A DNA stretch of 46,814 nt from Hondaea fermentalgiana. Lineage: Eukaryota > Sar > Bigyra > Thraustochytrida > Thraustochytriidae. The position numbers and the translations under genes were made by a program. Below, one piece after another: positions 27,073 through 35,027 of the stretch; the first letter of the stretch is position 1, and each line of letters opens with the position of its first letter. Where the stretch lies: NCBI GenBank assembly GCA_014084085.1, contig NPFB01000084.1, forward strand, positions 25,034-71,847, written 5' to 3'. The notes beneath the pieces were generated by a model. The model saw nothing but the letters and a program-made list of their open reading frames with translations, did no database searches and was not told the origin of the DNA.

Positions 27073-28869
27073 CTAGACAAACATGACCCAAAAGTCGAAG
27101 CCGTTCTTGGACTTCTTCTTATCCGAGTAAAAGTGAACAACCATCTGCTGCGACTCGGCGTCGAGCGTCGTCCGCCGCTTTACCTTGCCATCAAAGGTTT
27201 CGCGAAGCCTCGTATCGATCTCGCCGCTGGTGAGCGCATCAAAGGTCGCCTTCGAAGGCGAGAGAACATCCCATACCTCGAGCACGTCCTTGTTGGCTTG
27301 AGTCTTGCCGCCGCCTTCGACTTGCAAAATGACCTTGTTCCCTTTGGGGGCGCGAATGATCCAGCACAAGTCAGCGTTGTTCTCGTACTTTTTCGCCACA
27401 TTTGTCTCGAGCTTGGTCCACGAGCCGATTGTCGTGAGGTCAACGACTACATTGTCGTCGTCTTCCTGACATTTGTCGGTCCACGCGGCAATGGCGGACG
27501 GGCACTCTTTTCCTTTCTTTACGCATTTGCGCGATACCATGTCCTTGATCAGGCCTTCGGGACAACGACAATAGGTCTCAATGAAAGTGGCTTCGGCATC
27601 GTAGCTGTACGAGGACTTTGGGTCCGGGAGATCGATGCAGACGCGGTCAGCCTTCTTGGAGCATTTGCCGTTAAGCTTGCGATCTCCGCACTTCTTCTCG
27701 CACTCGGGCTTGAAGCATTGTGCCAGGATCATGTTGTTCGGACATGACGGATATTCGTCAACGTTATCAGGGATGATACCAGGCGTGGGACGAGGAGTCG
27801 GTCGCGTCGGCCGAGAAGTTGGAAAGGGCGTGGGCCCTGGCGTGGAGAATCTAACTTCGTCTGAGCAGTCTTTGTCGTCGACGAGACTTACGCAGCGCGT
27901 GACTTTATGATGAAAAGTCGGCTTGACGCAAGTAGGTGTGTCAAAGTGTAACTCGCACATGCCCTTTTCTCTATTCTTGCCGTAAAACTCGTAGGCCTTG
28001 CAGTATCTGAATTGACGGCACTTCTTGTAGCAATCTTCCTCACTGATGTCCTTGCGGTTCGAGCTGTCGCCAGTGTAGTCCAACTCGCGAAGATCCGTGG
28101 GCTTGGAAAAGCGACAGTAGCCGTTGCCGAGAAAATGTGGGCACGTTTTAGTTTCTTTTCGCTCGGGGACCTCATACATGCATACCGGAGACGACTTGTC
28201 GTAGTTGTCCGTCCACCACGAATTCGTTGAGACAGTGACGTCACCAGACCGTGTCATGATGAGCTCAGACTTTCTGGTGCATTCTTCAGAGTAATAACCA
28301 TAATAGTGGTATGAATTTGACGTGGGGCTGCTGTACTTGCTGTCCTTGGACGAATAGGCTCCATAATAGTCGGAGTAGTGCTCCACGTACTTGTCCCACG
28401 TGTAATCGGATTCAGAGGAATACTCCGTCCTTCCCGAGCAGCTGCTGACGTCAATGTCGACACCAAGCATTTTCTTGAGCGCCTTGGGCGTCTTCTTCAT
28501 GTCAAGCCTGGATGCCTCGAGCTTCTTGATCGAGCCGCCGCGATAGTCTTGGGGAGGCGCCCAACCAATAAAAGCCCAAGGAAGATCCTCTCCGTCAAGG
28601 ACCTTTTGAAGTGCGACGATCTGGGCTTCGTTGGTAATGGTGGCCGGTTGAATGTCGCGGCCATGCGCGAACCTCTTTTGGCAAAAGCTGTGGTCTTCAA
28701 CGAAAAACTGATGAGCCCATCTCTTTTCCTTGTCACGGTTTGCAAGGCCGAGACACCATCCATCGTGAAAGTAGAAGCCTTCAACACATCGGGAGCTCGT
28801 GGAGCTGGCTTCGACACCAACGCAGATGGCAAGGAGAAACCCAGCAATGAGCACACAAAAGCGATCCAT
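27073..28869 (-). CDS. Secreted CTLD-PAN-TIL-CUB protein, array copy 5
   Basis: 598 residues, ATG at 28869. Signal peptide 1 to about 21 (FCVLIAGFLLAICVGVEA). CTLD-like domain 28-237; the Cys-bracketed insert 145-196 (between C144 and C197) has 13 Tyr in 52 residues. PAN/Apple-like 243-335; Pro/Thr/Arg linker about 342-365, the shortest with copy 2; TIL-like 376-456 (CPNNMILAQC, YCRCPEGLI); CUB-like 467-598 (DLCWIIRAP, DVLEVWD, VHFYSD, GFDFW). An extra Cys at 313 (TPTCVKP) is absent from the other copies and could leave an unpaired thiol. Very close to copy 4, so a recent duplication or conversion is likely. A poly(A)-like site lies 34 bases past the stop and the shared element 133 bases upstream. 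Confidence 0.82.
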   Translation of the reverse strand: MDRFCVLIAGFLLAICVGVEASSTSSRCVEGFYFHDGWCLGLANRDKEKRWAHQFFVEDHSFCQKRFAHGRDIQPATITNEAQIVALQKVLDGEDLPWAFIGWAPPQDYRGGSIKKLEASRLDMKKTPKALKKMLGVDIDVSSCSGRTEYSSESDYTWDKYVEHYSDYYGAYSSKDSKYSSPTSNSYHYYGYYSEECTRKSELIMTRSGDVTVSTNSWWTDNYDKSSPVCMYEVPERKETKTCPHFLGNGYCRFSKPTDLRELDYTGDSSNRKDISEEDCYKKCRQFRYCKAYEFYGKNREKGMCELHFDTPTCVKPTFHHKVTRCVSLVDDKDCSDEVRFSTPGPTPFPTSRPTRPTPRPTPGIIPDNVDEYPSCPNNMILAQCFKPECEKKCGDRKLNGKCSKKADRVCIDLPDPKSSYSYDAEATFIETYCRCPEGLIKDMVSRKCVKKGKECPSAIAAWTDKCQEDDDNVVVDLTTIGSWTKLETNVAKKYENNADLCWIIRAPKGNKVILQVEGGGKTQANKDVLEVWDVLSPSKATFDALTSGEIDTRLRETFDGKVKRRTTLDAESQQMVVHFYSDKKKSKNGFDFWVMFV

Positions 28870-31283
28870 TGTGGGCGTTGAGGGCGAACGTGCACCAGCG
28901 AGCTTGCGCTCAGATATTTGGTTTGGTCTTTGCTTTTCAACTCGAAGTACGCGGTAAGGGATTTGAATTTACTTTGCTTCTCGCGGCCAATCTTCGGAGT
29001 TTGGTCAACGCATGCGTGATCTTGGAGATGAGCCTCCCTGTAGGTGAACGCTCGGTAGTCCATCAGGTAATACTGGTCGTTCGATTCGATCTGAAGCGGC
29101 GGCTGCGGCCCAGGCAGAGCAGCCTTTTCCTCATGGCGACAGCCTCTGCCTGTCTTCGATTGGGAAGCAACATCGGAAGCAAAAGATCGGTCTTTCACGG
29201 CTTCCCGGTATACAAGGAGCGAGCGTTCATACTTTTCTCACGCAGGATGCATCGACTCCTGTTATCACGCCAGAACCCCACCAACCCACAGTGGCAGAAG
29301 ATGGCGCCGTAGCCTGCAGCCAGCTGCGCTTCGTCGCGACTGATCGATGCGAAGGAAGGTAAAAAAGAAGCATGGAAGTTAACACCAGCACGAACGATGG
29401 CCTGGTGGGTAGTACTTTCCCACCGTCAATTAGCAGGGGTCTGGTAGCAGAGTAATCATGTTCTTTGCAAGTTCGCTGTCGATTCCTGGGGATGGGGTGG
29501 ATTATATTGAGCCGCCACCAGGTCTGATAAAGCTTTCAACTCCTCCTGTCGCTTGTCGCAGACGCTGCTGCTGCTGCTGCTACTGCTGCTGTAGGTGCTT
29601 CTCCCAGTACGCACGTGCCTTCTCCTGGGTAACCGATAGAGGCCCGCCCAGCTGCTGCCTCTTGCTTCGCCCGCGCAGCCCCATCCAGATTCAGCTTCAG
29701 GGCGTTGTATCTGTAACTGCTCTGTCGACAGAGGATTCCCGCCATCACGGTGGTCTCGCAGCCCCGTCGAGGTTATAGGGAAGCCCAGGTCGGGCTTCGT
29801 GCATGGTGCGATGGAGCGTGCATTGACTGTGCATTGCAAGGCTCGATTGCGGGACAACACCCAGCTGAGGCGTTGGACTGCAGGCTGTGGCGCAGCCTTC
29901 GAGTTTGCACTGCTGCAGATCCCGTGTGCTGCGCTTCGCCACGCTTGCATCGATAGGCAGCCGCAGGGGCGCCACGGAGAAGCGCGCTGGAATAGATTGG
30001 AGCGGCAACGGATTGATTGGTCACGTCAACTCGCGGATGACGGAGGATACGGGCGGAAAAAGAGACTGTCATAAGTGAACTGGCTCGAGCGCGCGCTATT
30101 GAAGGTCTATGTCGCAGTGCAGACAGAGCTGTCGCAGAGGCTATCTTTGAAAATTCATCGGCGCGGAAGGCATTGACGCTTATATACAAACTGGACGACG
30201 CGTGACGACGGGTGTTTTTTATCGCCCCCGACAATTCTGTCCGGAACTATTGCAGTAGAATATGTGGCCATATCCGTCGGAACGCAAGTTACATTGAAGA
30301 TCTCTCCTTGTTCGCATGCACGCCAGAACACACGTCAAAGATGATTTACTGCAGTCTTGGCGCGCTTGATGCAAGCATCTCGGCGTGATTTCACAGCAGC
30401 ATGAGCAGCAGAATGGAAAAGGTTGCTTCAAGCTGGACAAGATTAAGATCGTCTCATTACCTCTCTTCCTTCATCAAAATGGCGCGATTGAGTCGGTTTG
30501 ACGAGCAATCGGTAATATAAGTTGGGCAGACAACGAGTTGGAGCCTGCGTAAGTAGAAAACAATCGAAAGTACGTGGCAGACGCGAGTACTGGCTGCCTC
30601 ATTTTGGTATGAAATTCGTGGCATCAAAATGTTTGAGATACCTAGATGCTCCTTTAGTGTTGTTCCTAATCTTAGCGCCTTTTCGTCGTTTATTGTCACA
30701 AAGCTTGCTGGCACAATCCACGTGTTTTTTGCCGCAAAGGTGCCCATTTGATGCCAGCACAAACATTCTCGTTCATGTTGCGAGAAAGCTTGGATATCGT
30801 GTCGTGTTTGTCTGTTGTCGCCACAAAGCGTGCATTTCTTGGGAGTTTCCTAGTGCATCACATTGTTGTTCAATGGCAATCTTCTACAACGAGGAGAAAC
30901 AAACAAGGGAATTGGACACGTGCGTTTGCGTTTATTGGGAAAGGGAGTGAATTGAGGGTGTAAGGATCGTTGGGGGTGATGGAGTGAAGGGAGGAAAAGG
31001 CGAGCCCAGCCGAAAGATGCGCCTCCCGGGGCAAAGTCATGAGAAGCAGCTACGGTGTGTCGTCGGCTACTGAGAGTACGTATGGGACTGCCGCGGGAAA
31101 GACGGGCAACAAACTGTAAGAGCTCTCTACAGAGAAAGCAGTTGCGCGAGGCGGTACCAGCCAGCCTGAGCATGCATGAAGCGCAGCTTGCTGGCACAAC
31201 CAAGGGAAGGCTGGATTGGCGCAGAAAAGAGGCACAAAAGGAAGGAGCGCGAAAGATGACACATCAATCGCGCGGCTGCCAGC
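28870..31283. other. 2.4-kb spacer with no supported gene
   Basis: The left end is the copy-5 promoter. A short CTG/CTA-type tract lies at about 29565-29592. A more AT-rich stretch at about 30240-30960 contains two opposing frames of 101 and 142 residues without recognisable domains. The right end is the 3' flank of the E3-binding-protein-like gene. A non-coding RNA or a divergent small gene cannot be ruled out. Confidence 0.5.
29002..29024 (-). promoter_or_regulatory. Composite upstream element, copy-5 promoter
   Basis: TGGTCAACGC (29002-29011, 133 bases from the ATG) runs directly into CATGCGTGATCTTG. The reverse complement of that second part is CAAGATCACGCATG, found exactly at 14292-14305. 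Confidence 0.5.
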
Positions 31284-32735
31284 TTACAAGTTCATGAGCA
31301 TGGGCTTGGCCATGTAGGCCTGAAAGACCTGAAGGAACTGGCCCATGGTGAGGTCGTCAACGACGCGGCGGTCCGCAGAGAGCTGGACGGTGAGCATGTT
31401 GACAACCTTCATGTCAGCGGGGTCGTCGGTGGGGCAGACGAACTCCTGGCGGCCACCACCAACGGCCATGATGGCGGAGTGGGGCGGGCTGATGACAGCG
31501 GTGAAGTCGGTGATGCCGAACATGCCAAGGTTGGAGACGGCAAAGGAACCACCCTGGAACTCCTCAAGCTTGAGCTTGTTCTCGCGCGCGCGACCCGCAA
31601 GATCACGCATATCAGCAGAGATCTGAGTGACGCCCTTTTGGTCAGTGTTCTTGACGATGGGCGTGATAAGGCCCGTCGGTGTGGCAACAGCGACAGCAAC
31701 GTCGACGGAGTCGTTCTGAACGATGGATCCATCGGGCTCGACGCGGCAGTTGACGCGGGGCACGTCCCGGAGGGCGAGAGCGGCGGCCTTGAGGATCATG
31801 TCGTTGATGGAGGGCGCGGAGCCGAGGGCAGCCTTGAGTTCCTTGCGCATGGCGAGAATAGCGTCGATTTCACAGTCGATGGTGGCGTAAAAGTGGGGGC
31901 GGGACTGTTTGGCTTCAGTGAGGCGGCTGGCAATGACCTTGCGCATGTTGGTCATGGCGACGTCCTCGTACTCGCGCTCGGGCTCGGATTCGGGAACGAC
32001 GACCTCTTCGCGCTTGGCCTTGGGGGCCTGCTGCTGCTGCTGCTGCTGGGGCTGGGCTTGTTGCTGGGGCTGGGAGGTCTGTGCGGGGGCAGCCTTTTTG
32101 GCGCTCGCGCTCTGGTCAACGAGGTCCTTGCCCTTGACGGCCTTGAGGGCGTCCGACTTGCCGATGATGGGCGTGCCATTGGGGCTCTTGAGCGAGCCCG
32201 CGACGGTAGAAGGGTCAACGCCATACGAGGCCAGGATCGAGGCCGCCGCGGGGGAGACGAGCTGCTTGGCAGGGATGGGCCCCGAGGGCGCAGCGGCGTC
32301 GTCACTGGCGCTGGAGGTCTCGCTGCTGCTGCTGCTGCTGCTGCTGGACGCGGCGTCGTCGCTGCCGCCGGCAAGGAGCGAGGAGAGATCCATGGCCTGG
32401 ACCTCCTTTGCGACCTCGAGGGACTCGGCGATGACGGCGATGGGGCTACCAACGTCGAGGGTGTCGGATCCGGCTTGGACGAGCTGCTTGGCGAGGAAGC
32501 CATCGTCCTGGACCTCGAGGTCGACGGTGGCCTTGTCGGTCTCGACCTCACAGATGGACTGGCCGGCGGAGAAGCTGCCGAGTTCCTCGACAGTCCACGC
32601 CGCGACGCGTCCGCTGTCCATGGTCGGCGAGAGCGCGGGGAGCGCCAGCATGCTCGCCCCCTCGGGGAGCGCGGGGCCTCCGCTCAGGGCGCGCGCGGTC
32701 GTCCAGGGCCGCGTCATGCCCATGGCCGCCGGCAT
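31284..32735 (-). CDS. Mitochondrial PDH-complex E2-like protein of E3-binding-protein (protein X) type
   Basis: 483 residues from the ATG at 32735; the start could lie further up inside the gap. The basic Ser/Ala-rich N-terminus (TRPWTTARALSGG) suits a mitochondrial presequence. One lipoyl domain at about 29-105 has the lipoyl-Lys motif ETDKAT (K68). A Ser/Ala linker and a peripheral-subunit (E3)-binding domain at about 158-200 (SPAAASILASYGVD) follow, then a Gln/Pro linker and the acyltransferase core at about 255-483. The catalytic motif DHRxxDG of true E2 reads DRRVVDD: Arg456 replaces the active-site His and Asp461 replaces Gly. Mammalian E3BP also lacks this His, has one lipoyl domain and is about this length. 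Inferred role: anchoring dihydrolipoamide dehydrogenase in the complex, with little or no transferase activity. A divergent E2 with another mechanism is less likely. Confidence 0.85.
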   Translation of the reverse strand: MPAAMGMTRPWTTARALSGGPALPEGASMLALPALSPTMDSGRVAAWTVEELGSFSAGQSICEVETDKATVDLEVQDDGFLAKQLVQAGSDTLDVGSPIAVIAESLEVAKEVQAMDLSSLLAGGSDDAASSSSSSSSSETSSASDDAAAPSGPIPAKQLVSPAAASILASYGVDPSTVAGSLKSPNGTPIIGKSDALKAVKGKDLVDQSASAKKAAPAQTSQPQQQAQPQQQQQQQAPKAKREEVVVPESEPEREYEDVAMTNMRKVIASRLTEAKQSRPHFYATIDCEIDAILAMRKELKAALGSAPSINDMILKAAALALRDVPRVNCRVEPDGSIVQNDSVDVAVAVATPTGLITPIVKNTDQKGVTQISADMRDLAGRARENKLKLEEFQGGSFAVSNLGMFGITDFTAVISPPHSAIMAVGGGRQEFVCPTDDPADMKVVNMLTVQLSADRRVVDDLTMGQFLQVFQAYMAKPMLMNL

Positions 32736-32758
32736 CCTCGCCGCCGGCTGCGCCCCGC

Positions 32759-32858
32759 NNNNNNNNNNNNNNNNNNNNNNNNNNNNNNNNNNNNNNNNNN
32801 NNNNNNNNNNNNNNNNNNNNNNNNNNNNNNNNNNNNNNNNNNNNNNNNNNNNNNNNNN
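32759..32858. other. Assembly gap of 100 N in a divergent promoter
   Basis: Separates the 5' ends of the E3BP-like gene (-) and the thiol dioxygenase gene (+). Both start codons and the shared promoter may be partly inside. Frames that read through the N run are artefacts. Confidence 0.95.
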
Positions 32859-33806
32859 CCGCCCGCGCCGGCGCCGACGTCCGCGCCCTCCGCGCGCCCG
32901 GCCGCGGACAAGGACAAGGACGCGGCGCGCGCGAGGAAGATGGCCAGGGGCGCGGCCGCCGTGCAGAGGCTCGTGCGCACCTGCGAGCGCACCGCGCGCA
33001 GAGAGCTCGTCGGCAGGCCCGACCTGCTCACGCCCGAGCTCATCGAGCCTATCGCGCGCGCGCTCCAAGACGTCACCAAGGCAGACTTCGGACTCGCCGA
33101 GCCCTGGCACTGGCGCCACCCCGAGGACGAAGCCGCAGCAGCAGCAGAAGCTAAAGCAGAAGCAGACGAAGAAGACCAGCAAAAAGCTCACGATGCAGGA
33201 GCGTCACCGGTCAAACGGGTCGCCGCGAGGCCCAACACCCCGAATTTGCTGGCATCAAAACCCGCCGAAACCTACTATTACCACATCACCGAGACCAGCA
33301 GGTACTCGATCGGCATTTTCATCCTGCCGCCAGGCGGCCGCATTCCCATGCACGACCATCCTCGTATGTGCGTACTCTCCAAGGTCCTCTTTGGTGACAT
33401 GAACGTTTCCTCCTACGATTGGACCGTGCCCGCAGACCTTGACCACAACCGTAAGCACGGCGGCCTCGCCGATACTGTCGACGTCGGCGCCACATACTCG
33501 GAGGGTATGACCAAGGTCCTCTTTCCACACAAGGGTAACATGCACGAGTTCTACACCCAGGCAAAGCCCACCTCTGAAAACGGTGGCTCCCTCGGCGTCG
33601 GCGTTGCCATCCTCGACGTCATTTTGCCACCATACGACGAAGGGTCGGGCAGGGACTGCACTTACTTTGTGCGTTCCCAGGTTGAGGACGATGACGCCTC
33701 CACTTCCCTCGGGGAGACCGCCGACCACACGACCGCTTTTCCCAGCTCGCGCGTTTTCCTCGAGCCAGCAGAGCCCGAGGACTTTTACGTCGAGAATCTC
33801 AACTAA
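32859..33806 (+). CDS. ADO/PCO-family thiol dioxygenase, 5' end uncertain
   Basis: Open from the gap edge; the first Met is at 32940 and would give 288 residues. The family (2-aminoethanethiol dioxygenase and plant cysteine oxidases) uses one Fe(II) held by three His to add O2 to cysteamine or N-terminal Cys, the latter serving as an oxygen sensor in the Cys/Arg N-degron pathway. Seen here, numbered from the 32940 Met: cupin motif RIPMHDHPRMCVLSK with ligands H138 and H140, third ligand H202 in NMHEF, and the family block LDVILPPY followed by RDCTYF (about 225-243). An acidic Ala/Glu insert at about 61-85 and an acidic stretch at about 249-262 are extra. The N-terminus before 32940 is Pro/Ala/Lys-rich and may be an extension. 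Cytosolic or nuclear action is likely. The substrate cannot be told from sequence. Confidence 0.88.
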   Translation, partial: PPAPAPTSAPSARPAADKDKDAARARKMARGAAAVQRLVRTCERTARRELVGRPDLLTPELIEPIARALQDVTKADFGLAEPWHWRHPEDEAAAAAEAKAEADEEDQQKAHDAGASPVKRVAARPNTPNLLASKPAETYYYHITETSRYSIGIFILPPGGRIPMHDHPRMCVLSKVLFGDMNVSSYDWTVPADLDHNRKHGGLADTVDVGATYSEGMTKVLFPHKGNMHEFYTQAKPTSENGGSLGVGVAILDVILPPYDEGSGRDCTYFVRSQVEDDDASTSLGETADHTTAFPSSRVFLEPAEPEDFYVENLN

Positions 33807-35027
33807 TCGACCTTTTCCCCTCTTGTCCTTTCTTTCTGTCAAAGATTGGCAGGACCAAGAGAGGAGGTTTGGGGAGTGTGGGGGCGAGATGGAGGAAGGA
33901 AACTTTGGAATCGACATCTATCGCACTTTCGTGCTTTTGCAGCAAGCCCACCCGACCACAAGCAGTCAGGCTCGTCTTCGCACGCTGCGAACACGCCTGC
34001 CGCTCTCCGGGGGCTGACCCATGCCGAGGCCGTTTTCTTTTTCCTTCTTTATTGGTGTGCTGTGGACAACCATCGATTGTACCTTTCATCCATGCATGCA
34101 TTCGTCCCGTTTGTTCATTCGCGCGCGCATCCGCCTCGTACCAACTTCGAGCTTCGAGTTCACACTCTTTCGATACGTTGCAGGCTTCGTCACTCGTTCT
34201 TTCTATGTCCATCGGCGCCGTACTCTCTTTTTCTTTTTGGTCAAGATCCGTGGAATTTCTTTTTGCCTCCATCATGATTCTATTTTCGAAGAATCAGTCA
34301 AAGACCAGTTGGCGGCCTTGGGGCCGACCTACTGCGTTCATGTGTATGTATGCATGTCTACGCACCCGTATACGTGCTTTTCTCAACTCGATACCGAGAA
34401 TTTGCAAAAGCATTTTTCTTTTTTTGTGACTGTTCTTCTTCTCTCTCTCTCTCTTTCTCTCTCAGACGTTGCGAGACCACAATTTTCTTGTATTCCCCCA
34501 AATAAAGGCTTGTCGCTTCGAGTATTGCAACTTTTCACTCACTCACTCTGCAGTTCCATTTATTTGACGGTGAGCAAGAATAATGGCCTGGAACAATTCT
34601 TTGCGCTGTCTCTTTGGTTCTAAAAGTAGCAAACGTCTGATAGCGGCATCGTGAAAAACGTTTGGAAATGATTGGTTTTCGGCAAAAAATCGATTACGAT
34701 TAGAACCTCGCTTTTCCTTTTGGATTCCATCCGATGCTACCGTGAGACCCAAGCGACCTTTGTTCATGCAACGAAATTGATTCAAATTTAAAAAAAAAAA
34801 AAAAAAACATTTGTTTTGCCTTCAAGTGGGGCACCACCGGAACCTCACTTCCCACTTTCGCTTCCCCTTATTGACTCTACTTTACGCCCTCGCCTCCTCC
34901 CCACATTCTCGCATAAACACAAACACAAGCAAAGGTCATCAACAACGAAACAAATACATCTCTTTGGGCCATATACAACACAGGAAATGAAAATCTTTGC
35001 CGAGAGGTCGGTTGGTTCCAACCTCTC
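33807..35027. other. Convergent 3' spacer
   Basis: Lies between the stops of the thiol dioxygenase and the tetraspanin. Pyrimidine-rich, with a CT microsatellite (34441-34463), AATAAA at 34501-34506 and an A17 run (34790-34806). Open frames of up to 200 residues on the + strand are Phe/Ser/Leu-rich translations of T/C-rich DNA and are not called. Confidence 0.6.
34790..34806. repeat. A17 homopolymer
   Basis: Seventeen A in a row, 222 bases beyond the tetraspanin stop on the other strand. No flanking target-site duplication was noticed, so a retroposed tail is not claimed. Confidence 0.9.

Noticed and set aside
29075..29091. tRNA T-arm-like sequence GGTCG-TTCGATT-CGATC
   Set aside because: The stem and loop look right, but no matching acceptor stem, D arm or anticodon arm is found at the required spacing upstream.
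30457..30950. Opposing frames of 101 (-) and 142 (+) residues in the spacer before the E3BP-like gene
   Set aside because: Overlapping, no recognisable motif; the minus one looks somewhat protein-like but cannot be supported without homology.
31479..33806. A 775-codon + frame and a 635-codon - frame running through the second N gap
   Set aside because: Both read the opposite strand of a real gene on one side of the gap. Only the E3BP-like part (31284-32735, -) and the dioxygenase part (32859-33806, +) show family homology.
34021..34623. 200-residue + frame in the convergent 3' spacer
   Set aside because: Phe/Ser/Leu-rich translation of pyrimidine-rich UTR-like sequence, including the CT microsatellite.
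34501..34806. AATAAA plus A17 considered as a retroposed gene tail
   Set aside because: No target-site duplication and no gene-like sequence upstream of the A run was seen.
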